Of a stretch of 64,000 bases of DNA, positions 1 to 25,912 are shown piece after piece. Origin of the DNA: Doris montereyensis (lineage: Eukaryota > Mollusca > Gastropoda > Nudibranchia > Dorididae); NCBI GenBank assembly GCA_037039925.1, contig JAXRKP010000287.1:120028-184027 (forward strand), written 5' to 3'. The notes beneath the pieces are model-generated. The model saw only the letters and a list, made by a program, of their open reading frames with translations, ran no database searches and was not told the DNA's origin. Numbering within the stretch: the stretch's first letter is position 1; every line of letters starts with the position of its first letter. The position numbers and the translations under genes were made by a program.

Positions 1-1370
1 GGCTGTGTCGAATTTTATGTAGTAGAGTTTCAATGAACAACATTTATCTTAATTTCTAACGGAATCATTTTTATTCTCACATCTAAATAAAATGATGGAA
101 CTAACCCCATGACTGAGTCCAATGTGCATAGGTAACACATTCCCATGATGAAAGAAACAGCCACCCCCTGTTCATAGCTTTCACAAGTATATATCGCCCC
201 AGCTGCGGCAACACCTCTCCTTAGCTACATACATGCTTCCTATTTGAAAACTCCTCCCTACCCTATGTCTATCACTAGTATCACCCTCTCTTCTCCTTTA
301 CAATGACATGAGTGATCATCGTTTTGTAATCTTGGCTGTTACCTTCCTACAGTTCAATAGTAAGCCACCTCCTCCCAAACAGCTCACACGCCTTACGCAA
401 TCAAATGGTTTTTCAGATCTTCCCCCACTTCTGGATGTAAGCCTCCCTCCTTAGTCTTTTCTATACAGCAGGAAGATAGACTCTTGAAGTTTCCAATGTC
501 TTTACACTTCAAAAGCCGTTCTTCCTCTTGTCCAGATGCCACATGTAATCATTGGACCTAAAATTTTCACTTATGCCCCTTGACTGAAAAACATGACGTT
601 TAAAAGATAATTTACTCGCCTCACAGTGCTTTGTTATCTCTTAAAGTCATATATCTGGAATCCTCAGGTTCTAAGCTTTAACATGGTATATAACACTTGT
701 AAGAAATATAACATGTAGCCTACATTTTGACAAAAAGAGGAAATGGGGATGGACCATTTTGTGAAACTTGCCACATGCACAATTAAATTATTTAAGAGTT
801 GTCTTTTTCCTTTTAGTTTAAACAATCTTTAAGGGCCTATACATAAAGTTCTTTCAGGGCCCATAGAACCGAGTTCATCCCCGTTTCAATAGCATGAGCC
901 CTTTCCTGTGATACTACATTTAAAGCATTTTGAATTTTTGTTGAAACTACCTACAATATAGATTCTAGCCAATATACCACACTTCCCATCTTGCAGGAAA
1001 CAATGAAACCTACGCTTTTACTATAAAAAATTAATTAAATAATTCTTTATGCATTTAGCGTTAGTGGCTCAAAGAATGTCAGGTAGAATGGTCGGCCCTC
1101 ATACATAATAACCTCACCAAATCTTGCCCTATTTGCAAAAAATGTGACACCCCTACTCAAGTCAGTTTCAGATATATCGACAATAGGTTTCCTCCCACGG
1201 TAGGTTTCCTATTTGATCTCATTATGACACTCTTCGCAACACATTATTTCCTCCACTATTAAGCTTAAGGTTAACAATGGAACAGGGAAATGAGAATAGA
1301 CCTATTAATATTATTTCAACAAAAATCTAACGCTTTTACCAATGCATAAATTAACAAGGCACGCGCTTAC
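1..1370. other. non-coding flank, no gene recognised
   Basis: AT-rich sequence with no open frame that resembles a protein. The only structure I see is a dispersed repeat segment at 529-778, listed separately. If the exon candidate at 1371-1480 on the minus strand is real, this stretch is the start of that gene's first intron. Confidence 0.5.
529..778 (-). repeat. solo terminal segment of the GGCAGGTTTCAC repeat
   Basis: About 250 bp that closely match 6313-6553, including the stretch ending in GTGAAAC then TTGCCA. In the larger complex this block forms the outer end of an element whose terminus reads TGGCAGGTTTCAC. Here it stands alone, so it is probably a truncated copy or solo end. Similarity was judged by eye. 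Confidence 0.6.
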
Positions 1371-1480
1371 CTCAAACCTGATTGCAGAGTCGCTTCGATC
1401 TTCTTGGATTCTTGGTAGGCCTAATAATAATCGTTGAGTGACGGTGAGCTTCGCCTCAGCCCACTTCCGCCGTGAAGAGA
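1371..1480 (-). promoter_or_regulatory. possible first exon and promoter of a minus-strand gene
   Basis: Read on the minus strand, this GC-richer patch contains GCGGAAGTG, which resembles the ETS/GABP site common at housekeeping promoters. It ends in a good splice donor, GAG|GTAAGC, at 1371/1370. The pattern fits a non-coding first exon of a gene leaving the window to the left. There is no coding evidence and no transcript support. Confidence 0.25.
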
Positions 1481-1795
1481 CAAGTGACGATGATAGATGG
1501 TCATTCTATGTAGAATCTACATGATTATTAATGCTTGGGCTATTCTAGAGACAAGACAAATGCGTGTCCACTTTGAGAACATGTTGTGCTGTTACTGCTC
1601 TTGAAACTGCGCGTTTGAAAATAGATCGAGGTCTAAATAGAAAAATAAATAAAGATAGGGGGGGGGGGGACGGCAGCAACCGCGAAAGCAGAGGAATACG
1701 AAGAAGGGGAAATTGGGAAAGTATACTTGGCAAATGGTTGGCTTATGAAGGCCCGCATTACAACAAAATACAACAAGTAATCTTAAATAAGTGTA

Positions 1796-2340
1796 TGTAA
1801 AACAAAGGAAATTATAATTGACTTTAGAAAGAACAAGTGTTATTTACAACCAGTATTTAATAATGGAGAAAATATAGAGCAAGTAAATAATTATAAATAT
1901 CTCGGTGTTACGGGGGATAAAATTAATTTCAATGGAATGAACATGCCCAGTACACCTTCACAAAAATAAACAAAGGACTATTTTTTTTAAGAAAGGTAAG
2001 TCCGCGTTTAATGAATGAAACGTCAACAGCTCTTTTCTATAGAGTTGCGATCGAAAGCCTACATTGACCTTTTGTTTATCCGCCTGGGAAGGCAACTGGA
2101 ACAATGAGTTCAGGGGTAAATTTGACAAAATCATTAAAAGTGTTGGAAAATACACAACATGAATTAATTTTTAGCGGTTTTCTTATCAATTCACAGTCAG
2201 GAAAATAGTGCCATACATTCATTAATATCCAAATTAGATATAAGCCAGCGGTGGCTATCAACAGCAGAGAAATTAGTTATAATATTATTACCATTTTTGC
2301 CTTACGCAATCAGAATATTAAATGGGCATACTTATCGTTG
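1796..2340 (+). pseudogene. non-LTR retrotransposon fragment (reverse transcriptase C-terminal part)
   Basis: Pieced across frameshifts, the translation shows marks of the region after the polymerase core in Rex/CR1-type LINE reverse transcriptases. First comes KTKEIIIDFRKN, then YKYLGVT, then INKGLFFLRKVSPRLM, then ALFYRVAIES followed by LTFCLSAWEGN. Several frame changes and stops (around 1920, 2065 and 2160) break it. No catalytic core or endonuclease is present, so this is a dead 5'-truncated copy. The family is inferred from motifs only. Confidence 0.7.
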
Positions 2341-2624
2341 AATCCTGTGATTGTCGTTGTGTGTCTTGGGTGCATAGTGATTCTAACATCATGGTATGTA
2401 TTATGTCTTGAGTTGAATTATAATACAGGCATGCGTATATATCTGCACGCATGCCCTTTATACACCCTGGAATAAATTTGCGTCATATACCGAGTACTTT
2501 GATACATTTGCCTGATAAATGTAAATTTCCATTGACATTGTTACTCTATTTTTAAGAATACTGTTTTAAAGAATGCTACCGGTATTTTTATTTGTACGTT
2601 TACCTTTTAAAGGTTTCATTATTT

Positions 2625-2750
<126 letters not shown>

Positions 2751-2821
2751 AGGGTGTCCTTGTTATATTTTAGTATTTTAGGCACGTCTGCAAAAAGAAA
2801 TTTCCAGAAGAGATTAATAAA

Positions 2822-2830
2822 GTATTATTA

Positions 2831-2876
<46 letters not shown>
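2822..2876. repeat. (ATT)n microsatellite
   Basis: About 18 ATT units with one G substitution near the left end. Open frames across it (Asn runs on the minus strand) are artefacts. Confidence 0.97.
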
Positions 2877-3478
2877 CACCATTGTTCTCGTTCATGTAGG
2901 GAGTGAGAAACAGAGACAGGAACGGAGAGACCGAGAGATTTACTCGTAAAATGTGACTGAGAGTCAGGGAACGCAATTTACTCCTATATTAGTATTAGGA
3001 AGACACTAGATCTAAATCGAAAATGTGCAGGGAAGTATCGCTGCATTGAAACTCAGATAGGCAAATCCATATTAAATCACCGCATTTGAAGAATTGGAAT
3101 CATTTCCGTGCCTAGGGAGCCTATTTGACATTTGACAAGCAATATAGAAGTGATAAGTTTTGGTTATTCAAAAACATGCGCACTGACGGTAAAATGTACT
3201 CTATTAATTAAATTGGTCAGTTATTATGAAAAAAGAAGAGACAAGAAGCCCATTTCCACACATGCAACTTTTTCTCTTGTCTTTATTTTTATTTTTCTTC
3301 GACTTCATTTAATATCTTTATTTTCAATTTTATTTTATTTAATTTCAAATGCTTTTCGTCTCGAAAACCTGAGCTTTAGAATTATTACCCTTCTCATTTA
3401 CAGGAGCCCTCTATCTTTCCTTCCCCCATAATAACTCCAGTCCCCTCCAAGCTCGCCACTCGCATCCTTGCTGGTCCC

Positions 3479-3517
3479 GACCACAGAACACTAAAACTGT
3501 TTTAGTGTTCTGTGGTC
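3479..3517. repeat. 39-bp perfect palindrome with one-base centre
   Basis: Arms GACCACAGAACACTAAAAC (3479-3497) and its exact reverse complement (3499-3517) flank a single T. It could form a hairpin or cruciform. There is no T-run after it and no coding context. Confidence 0.9.
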
Positions 3518-3938
3518 CTTGACTTGCCGTTGTCATAGTCCTAAGTGCAGTACGAAGTAACAACAGACAACTCTTAGTAACTACTTCTATTCATAGTAGA
3601 GTATCTCCCCTTGAATGAAGAAAAAATAAATGGCCTCGCCTGTTTCTCTGCTATTGCGTGGCGCTTCATCTTGCTTGTATTACGGCTGTTAAGAAAAGAA
3701 AAAAGAGAGAAGAAACTTGGTATGATCCGTTTATTTAAAAATGTTTTATAGCGCATCGGTGTTGGAGACAATTCCAATTATATACAACCATGGTCGGTTA
3801 TAGATCTAGTTTCTAAGTCTGCACGCACCGTGTAAATCTAGCCTAAATAGAATGATGATGTATGTACTATCTATGTAGATCTAGAGCTAGAGAAAAGATT
3901 TAGGGATAAGGGCTATAAATGCTATAATCTAAATTAAG

Positions 3939-4060
3939 ATATGGCAGGTTTCACAAAATGGTCCATCCTCTTTTGTCAAAATTTACATGTTATATTTCTT
4001 ACAAGTGTTAGAATCTCTAGATCTATACCATGTTAAAGCTTAGAACCTGAGGATTCCAGA
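3939..4060 (+). repeat. extra copy of the GGCAGGTTTCAC terminal segment
   Basis: Begins with TATGGCAGGTTTCACAAAAT, as does the next copy at about 4061, and shares the following ~80 bp (TGTCAAAAT, CATGTTATATTTCTTACAA). It also carries the AAAGCTTAGAACCTGAGG block found at 529-778 and 6313-6553. It is a direct partial duplication of the end of the complex that follows. Confidence 0.65.
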
Positions 4061-5700
4061 TATGGCAGGTTTCACAAATGGTCCATCCCCATTTCCCTCT
4101 TTTTGTCAAAATGTACATGTTATATTTCTTACAATTTCTCCCCGTACGAACCCCCCTCCCATCATCACTTCTCCTACTCCCGTCATCACTCACCCCCTCC
4201 TCTCTCTAACTATATCTACAGTCACATAGAGCGCCCCACTAGGCTAGCACAAACTTGTCTTTATCAATCGATAATTGCTTCGCCGGAATACGGGACGGGA
4301 TAGGTGCGGTGGCTGACAAATCTTGAACTCTACTTGAACCTGTGCTAATAAATCAAATAAAATACTAATAAGTATTATTGTCTCTCTCTTGTTGAAATAC
4401 GTTTTTAGTAATATTGTATTGTTATTGAAGGTTTCACAAAAAATGGGACCCAATGATAACTTGAACTCTTCAATTAATGTTTCTCAAAGTCTAATTGATG
4501 AATCTTCTTAACATTTGGTCCATGTATAGCTTTGACATCGCAGATATAAAAAACATAATATTGTGAAATTTGCTTTCAATTTGTGTGTTTTGTGAATATT
4601 TTTTGGGTGTGAACGTCAGCAATCCAGACAGACCACATTTCCCTCTTTTTAATAAGTCCCTTTTCACCTTAAGGTAGGTGAGGTCAACGACCTTTATTCT
4701 GTTTTCTTTAATTCCATGTGGAAGAGAATTGTTCAAAGAAAATTTGGCGAGTCCTAAATATTTTTTATCTTTTGCAGTGATCACGTGAGGCAGGTTTCAG
4801 ATTTTCGTTATTATGTAACAACTGATGTCTACAAATGAACACACAGTAAGAGCTGAAAAAAACAGTTGAAAATACGGGAGAGCGCGTTTTTTTATCTTAA
4901 GTGAAAGAAAACGTATTCCTACCACCATATATTCTGTAAAAGACACGAAAAAAATCATAGGTAACTCTAAATGAGAGTGAGAATACCATGAGACTACTGG
5001 CAGTCTACGAGACCTCATGGTCGGACAAAAATATTTTTGCGATCTGAGATCTAATAACGGTAATATTGCGTCAAGCTATTGTCTCGTAGTTCATCGCGTG
5101 TAAGCCTATTGGGAAATCATGAAATTTTTGTTTTTAAATTGTCTGGTTGGCTTTGCGGAATATTTTGTTTTTGATTACTCTTACGCTTACGGCCATGCGC
5201 TTACGGCCATGCAAAAATGTAGACGATGATCGGACATCAGAAAGGAGACTGTGATCAGACCGTTCAGGTTAGATTCGGTTGCATTAGCAAAACCTGCTTT
5301 GGCTTATCGTGAGTGAAACTTATGTAAAGAAGTCCGCAATCAATAGGCTTTCATGATTTATTATGTTCTAATAAATAAAGACAAGATAATTGGCAATACG
5401 GGAGGTTTAGAAGTCATTACAATGATAGTGACTTTACGTCTCCACTAAGCACAGTCTCCTTGGCATAACAATACAATATTACTAAAAACGCATTTCAACG
5501 AGAGAGAGAGAAAATAATACTAATAGCACAGGTTCAAGTAGAGTTCAAGATTTGCCAGCCACCGCTCCCATCCCCTCCGTATTCTGCGAAGCAATTATCG
5601 ATCGATAAAGACAAGTTTGTGCTAGTCTAGTGGGGCGCTCTATGTGACTGTAGATAGTTAGAGAGGGGGTGAGTGATGACGGAGTAGCGGAGAAGTGATG

Positions 5701-5719
5701 GTGGGGGGGGGGGGGGGGG
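5701..5719. repeat. poly-G tract
   Basis: A run of Gs inside block R of the repeat complex. The homologous place near 8221 is a run of Cs. Confidence 0.9.
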
Positions 5720-5795
5720 CTCGTGCAGGGGGAGAAAGGAACAATTGTCGTCAAAAGCGCTTTCTTTTCGGGCGAGGGTTTTGTTGCTGGTGCAT

Positions 5796-5800
5796 CTCTT

Positions 5801-5878
<78 letters not shown>

Positions 5879-5884
5879 TCTCTA
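5796..5884 (+). repeat. (CT)n microsatellite
   Basis: CT repeats with a few TTTC interruptions inside block R. The other R copy has only a short impure GA stretch near 8085-8115, so the tract expanded or shrank after duplication. Confidence 0.95.
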
Positions 5885-6480
5885 TTCTCAATTGGCAAAT
5901 ATCGGCCTATACTATCGCATCCTCACTCGTTAAAATTATAAGTCGTGAAGTTTACCGTACCAGTTTGAGCAGAATGGTACACACGATAAACCCGTAACAC
6001 GTAATAAGGATAGTATAAAGGCGTACAATCACAGAATTTTACAAAAAACGGGACAAAAGGCATTGGTTTTCATTTTCATCATCCACACGATCCGGATCGC
6101 GCGAGTCATCTGATCAACGGTAAGGCACCGGCCGTCGACTCCACGCCGAGTGTCAGGGAACACAAACACAGACTTCACATATTATTGAGAACTAGGGAAA
6201 AGTCAGGAAACTCTCCAAACCAGATGCCCAAGCGTTACGTCACTAAATAAACGCCAGGGAAACCTCGGTCGACGAACGCGAGCAGTTCCACGTAACATTA
6301 CGTACTGGCGTTGGACCTAGAATTTTCACAGTTATGCCCCTTGACTGAAAAACATGACTTTTTAAAAGCTAATTTACTTGCTCCACAGTCCTTTGCTATC
6401 TCTTAAAGTCATATATCTGGAATCCTCATGTTCTAAGCTTTAACATGGTATATAACACTTGTAAAAAATATAACATGTAC

Positions 6481-6500
6481 NNNNNNNNNNNNNNNNNNNN
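6481..6500. other. assembly gap of 20 N
   Basis: The flanks (AACATGTAC before, ATTTTGACAA after) match the uninterrupted copy at about 710-735, where only a few bases lie between them. Little or no sequence is therefore likely to be missing. Confidence 0.9.
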
Positions 6501-9465
6501 ATTTTGACAAAAGAGGGAAATGGGGATGGACCATTTTGTGAAACCTGCCTTATGCGAAGAAGACTGTGCATAGTGGAGACGTAGAGTCACTATCGCTGTA
6601 ATGGATTTCTAAACCTCCCGTATTATCTTGTCTTTATTTATTAGAACATAATAAATCATGAAAGCCTATTGATTGCCGGACTTCTTTACATAAGTTTCAC
6701 TTTCCACACGATAAGCCAAAGCAGGTTTTGCTAATGCAACCGAATCGCTTCTGATGTGCGATCATCGTCTACATTTTTGCATGGCCGTAAGCGCATGGCC
6801 GTGAGAAGACACACCAAGACAAAATATTCCGCAAAGCCAACCAGACAATTTAAAAACAAAAATTTCATGATTTCCCAATAGGCTTACACGAGATGAACTA
6901 CGAGACGATAGCTCGACGCAATATTACCGTATTAGACCTCAGATCAAAAAAAATATTTTTTGTCCGACCATGAGGTTTTGTAGACTGACAGTAGTCTCAT
7001 GGTATTCTACTCTCATTTAGTGTTACCTATGATTTTTTTCGTGTCTTTTTACAGAATATATGGTCGTAGGAATACGTTTTCTTTCACTCCAGATCATAAA
7101 ACGGGCGCTTCTACGTATTTTTCAACTTTTTTTCAGCTCTTACTGTGTGTTCATTTGTAGACATCAGTTGTTACATAATAACGAAACCTGCCTCACGTGA
7201 TCACTGCAACAGATAAAAAATATTTAGAACTCGCCAAATTTTCTTTGAACAATTCTTTTTCACATGGAATTAAAGAAAACAGAATAAAAGCCTAGTTGAC
7301 CTCACCTACCTTAAGGTGAAAAGGACTTATTAAAAAGAGGGAAATGCGGTCTGTCTGGATTGCATGACGTTCACACCCAAAAAATATTCACAAAACACAC
7401 AAATTGAAAGTAAATTTCACAATGTTATGTTTTTTATATCTGCGATGTCAAAGCTATGCATGGACCAAATGTTAAGAAGATTCATCAATAAGACTTTAAG
7501 AAAGATTAATTGAAGAGTTCAAGTTATCATTGGGTCACATTTTGTGAAACCTGCCATATATTACTTTATGTTTAAGTGATAGCAAAGGACTGCGGTAGTA
7601 AATCCCAGCTTTTAAAAGTCATGTTTTTCAGTCAAGGGGCAAAACTGAAAATTCTAGGTCCAATGCCAGTGACGCAATGTTACGTGTAACTGCATGGGTC
7701 CGTGACCGAGGTTTCCCTGGCGTTTATTTAGTGACGTACCGCTTGGGCATCTGGTTTGAAGAGTTCCCTGACTTTTCCTGGTTCTCAATAAGATGTGAAG
7801 TCTGTGTTTGTGTTTCCTGACACCTCGGGCGTGGAGTCCATGGCCGGTGCCTTACCTTTGATGAGATGACTCGCGCATTTTTGGATCGGGGGTGGATGAG
7901 AACCAATGCTTTTTTGTCCCGTTTTTTTGTAAAATTCTGTGATTGTACGCTTTTATATTATCCTTATTACATGTTACAAGTTTATGGTGTGTGCCATTCT
8001 GCTGAGACCGGTACGGTAAACTTCACAACTTATGTATAACGAGTGAGGATGCGATATACGTATAGGCCGATATTTGCCAATAGAGAGAGAGGGAGGAAGA
8101 GAGAGAAAGAGATAAAGAAAGGCACCAGCAACAAAACCCTCACCTAAAGAAAGCGCGTTTGACGACAATGTTCCTTTTTTTCCCCCGCATGCCGCCCTGC
8201 CCCCCCCTCCCATCACCACCCCCCCCCCCCACCCCTCCGACTATCTACAGTAACAAAGAGCGCCCCACTAGACTAGCACTAACTTGTGTCTTTATCGATC
8301 GATAATTGCTGCCGGAATACATGATGGATGGGAGCGGTGGCTGACAAATCTTGAGCTCTGCTTGAACCTGTGCTATTACTACTATTAGTACTATTTTCTT
8401 TCTCTCGTTTAAATGCGTTTTTAGTAATATTGTATTGTTATTCGAAGAAGACTGTGCATAGTGGAGCCTCAACGTATTGCCAATTATCTCGTCTTTATTT
8501 ATTAGAACGTAATAAATCATGAAAGCCTATTGATTGCCAGACTTCTTTACATAAGTTTCACTCACGATAAGCCAAAACAGGTTTTGCTAATGCAACCGAA
8601 TCTAACCTGAGCGGTCTCCGAATCTAACCTCATCAGTCTCCTTTCTGATGGCCGGGCATCGTCTACATTTTTGTGCGGACTTCAGCGGGCGGACTTAAGG
8701 AGACATCCAAAGACAAAATACTCTGCAAAGCCGACCGGACAATTTAAAAACAAAAATTTCATGATTACTCAATAGTCTTACACAAGATAAACAACGAGAA
8801 AATAGGTCGACGAGATATTAGCGTTGTTAGATCCCAGATCGGAAAAGAAAAAAATTGTGCGGGCGTAAGGTCACGCAGCCCGCTAGTAGTCTCATGATAT
8901 TCTCACTCTCGTTTAGAGTTACCTATGATTTTTTCCGTGTCTTTTACAGGATAAATGGCAGTAGGAATATGTTTTCTTTCACTCCAGATCATAAAACGGC
9001 GCTTCTACACATTTTTCAACCGTTTTTTTTTTCAGCTCCTACTGTGTGTTCATTTGTAGACCAAAATTGTTACATAATAACGAAAATCTGAACCCTGCCT
9101 TACGTGATCACTGCAAAAGATTTTTTTAAATTAGACCTGGCCAAATTTTCTTTGAACAATTCTCTTTCACATGGAATTGAAGAAAACAGAATAAAGGTCG
9201 TTGACCTCATCTACCTTAAGGGGAAAAGGGACTTATTAAATAAGAGGGAAATGCCAGCATTCTCAATTGCTGACGTTCCCACCCAAAAAAATATTCACAA
9301 AACACACAAATTGAAAGCAAATCTCACAATATTATGTTTTTTATATCTGCGATGTCAAAGCTATACATGGACCAAACGTTAAGAAGATTCATCAATTAGA
9401 CTGAGAAAGATTAATTGAAGAGTTCAAGTTATCATTGGGTCCCATTTTTGTGAAACCTGTCATAT

Positions 9466-9665
9466 CTAGTAGATTTAGATTAGATTCTAGAATCTAAATA
9501 CAGTTATAATCTAGTTCTAGATGTAAGATTACTCAACTCTAGATGTAGATGTAATTAAATATAGATCTAGATAAGGATAGTCTATATAGATCTATATAAC
9601 TAGATATCTAGATCAAGAAATTTGACTACCAAATACTTGATCTAGACTAGAGTTATATAACGTCA
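9466..9665. repeat. TCTAGATC-rich low-complexity patch
   Basis: Many overlapping TCTAGA, TAGATC and AGATCTA words in about 200 bp next to the right end of the inverted-repeat complex. The same words recur at 38930-39010. No gene is seen. Confidence 0.7.
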
Positions 9666-10440
<775 letters not shown>

Positions 10441-10446
10441 AGGCAA

Positions 10447-24128
<13,682 letters not shown>

Positions 24129-24342
24129 AGATTGTCAGAATTTAACGCTACATAATGAAATTACTGAAGAGCCGTCACCCCACGGAAAAGAAGTAGTAGA
24201 ATGTGGAATATCTCCAATTGTCACAGATTCATCCAAAACACAAAATGCTGAAATATGTCACAACACAAGTGCACCAAATTCTTGACAATAATTTAATTAT
24301 TCGTTTCCTTGAAATATATTCATTTACTAGAAATATTCTTAA

Positions 24343-25908
24343 CTCTTTGTCTCCGGAATTTTTTCACAAGTCTGCCGGAATTAATTTTTTGTGAGCGAAA
24401 AATGTTCAAACAAGCCTAAAGTAACCACCCCTGACATACCTCAAAAGCTCGGCAGGAAAACCAATTCGATTGGTTTGGAGCGTGCCCGTGTAGTAATGCT
24501 TCACTTTCGGCATCTCATCCACCAAGACTCTAGTCGTGTAATATCTGTCTGCGAAGATATGATATCCAACTCCAATAGGCTTCAATAGCGTCTCAAAAAC
24601 TCTCACTGCGTTTCTACCTTGTCCATCATCGTCTGTATCAAGATCGTAAGATGTGTCAGCACCATAGTATGTTAGGAGATTCAACACATACCCAGAGCTA
24701 CTGTCCACTAAACCGAAACTCTTTATATGGTATTTGTGTGGTTTTGAAGCATTGAACTGTTTATATTTCCATCTCCTTTCCAACCTATTATCATTTCATC
24801 AATGCTTACATTTGGATATGGAGTAAAAGCCTTGTTGAATTTGTATATCAGAAGATTTACAAATGGTTCTATTTTATTCTTTCCTACTGCATCAGGCTCT
24901 CCAACATGAAGCATTGTGTGGTAAATTACTTCAAGTTGTTCTCTGTCAAACATTTCATGATAAAACGGCGTGTACATAGATTTTTCCATAAAGTGATAGT
25001 CTCGCACGTATGGACGTGGATCCAAGCCCATCAAGTTTGAAACGGCAAAAAATTTGAAAAGTTTATGCTTTGTTATTGGTGTCCAAGATCCATAGCATGA
25101 TTTCCTTCTTGCTGGTGTGTTCCTCATCGTCTGTTCCTCAGCATACCTATTTATGGAGGTGATCAGAGAATCACACACATCGTCCGTCATAAGGACCCGG
25201 TAGCAGTCCAACACTGTTGAGGTTTCATTTATGAGAGCATTGACCCCTGGCTGCTTCCCATCTTTTGACAGAAATCTGATAGTGCTGAAAGTCTCTTTAT
25301 TCAATAAATCTGATCTACTTTTTCTGTCCATTCTGATACTGATGGGGTAGATCTAAATCTAGCAGATCCAGAGCTAGCTTGTGCTCTAGGCCTCTTACTT
25401 TAACTAGGACCTGGTTGGGGGACGCCACCCTTTCCCTTTCCTCATCACTGGAACTAGATCTAGATAATGGCCCAGTAAACTCTAAATCGAGGTCCCTAGC
25501 TCCACTTATTTCTTCCTCTTCCTCACTAGAACTACTACTTTCACTTTCTTCATTCAATGTTTCAAATAAATGAGCTGCCTGAAGCGCTGTTAGTCTTTAG
25601 GAAGAGATCGTGACCAAGACGACGACGATGCCGCCATTATAAAATCACAGAATCCAATGTAAACACACAAAAATTTGCAGAAAATCCGATAAAAATTGAC
25701 GGTTTTTTTTACAAAACAACAATCAGCTGGTGTAAATCAACAAGCTCAGATATTCTAGTTTCGATATTAACGTAGGGGAAATAGTTAAAATGTTTCACTG
25801 GACTTCGGAACGAAACAAAACATAGGGCTATCGGCCGAAAGCTGGGAGCGTTGTTTTGAAAAAACGCACGTTCCCAAACGCTCTGAGCGTTGTTCCGGAG
25901 ACAAAGAG
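24343..25908 (-). mobile_element. piggyBac-family DNA transposon, internally deleted
   Basis: Both ends carry the same 16-bp inverted repeat CTCTTTGTCTCCGGAA, directly flanked by TTAA (24339-24342 and 25909-25912), the piggyBac target. The right subterminal region repeats GAGCGTTGTT twice. At 1566 bp it is short for the family. The coding part stops about 60 bp from the left end, so the transposase C-terminus was removed. It sits 54 bp past the later possible DUS1L stop, probably in or next to that gene's 3' UTR. Confidence 0.9.
24406..25557 (-). pseudogene. piggyBac transposase, truncated and frameshifted
   Basis: Three overlapping frames join into one protein. First is an acidic Ser/Glu-rich N-terminus from 25557. 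After a T5-run (A5 on the coding strand) at 25319-25323 comes the DDE_Tnp_1_7-like core with YGSWTPITKHKLFKFFAV and NVSIDEMIIGWKG. After a lost G near 24775 come NASKPHKYHIKSFGLVD, GYHIFADRYYTT and YTGTLQTNRIGFP. The first two catalytic Asp (SIDE, FADRYYT) are visible. The third Asp and the Cys-rich C-terminal domain are gone, so it cannot be active. Confidence 0.88.
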
Positions 25909-25912
25909 TTAA

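Larger units (their letters stand above)
4063..9465. mobile_element. nested inverted copies of an unclassified transposon-like repeat
   Basis: Three blocks recur in both orientations. Block Q is at 4427-5465 (minus), 6555-7555 (plus) and 8445-9465 (plus). Block R is at 4133-4425 and 7690-8440 in one orientation and 5470-6290 in the other. Block P is at 4063-4132 and 7557-7690 against 6313-6553. Outer ends read TGGCAGGTTTCACAAA and its reverse complement (for example CCTGCCATA at 7556), often beside TA. The left half is P-R-Q-R-P with inverted arms, like a foldback element. Some peptides are similar between Q copies, such as AKFSLNNS and SHGI-ENRIK (4784-4491 minus; 7200-7500 and 9104-9382 plus), but stops differ and I recognise no family. 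It may be a non-autonomous DNA transposon with TA targets, rearranged after insertion. Confidence 0.6.
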
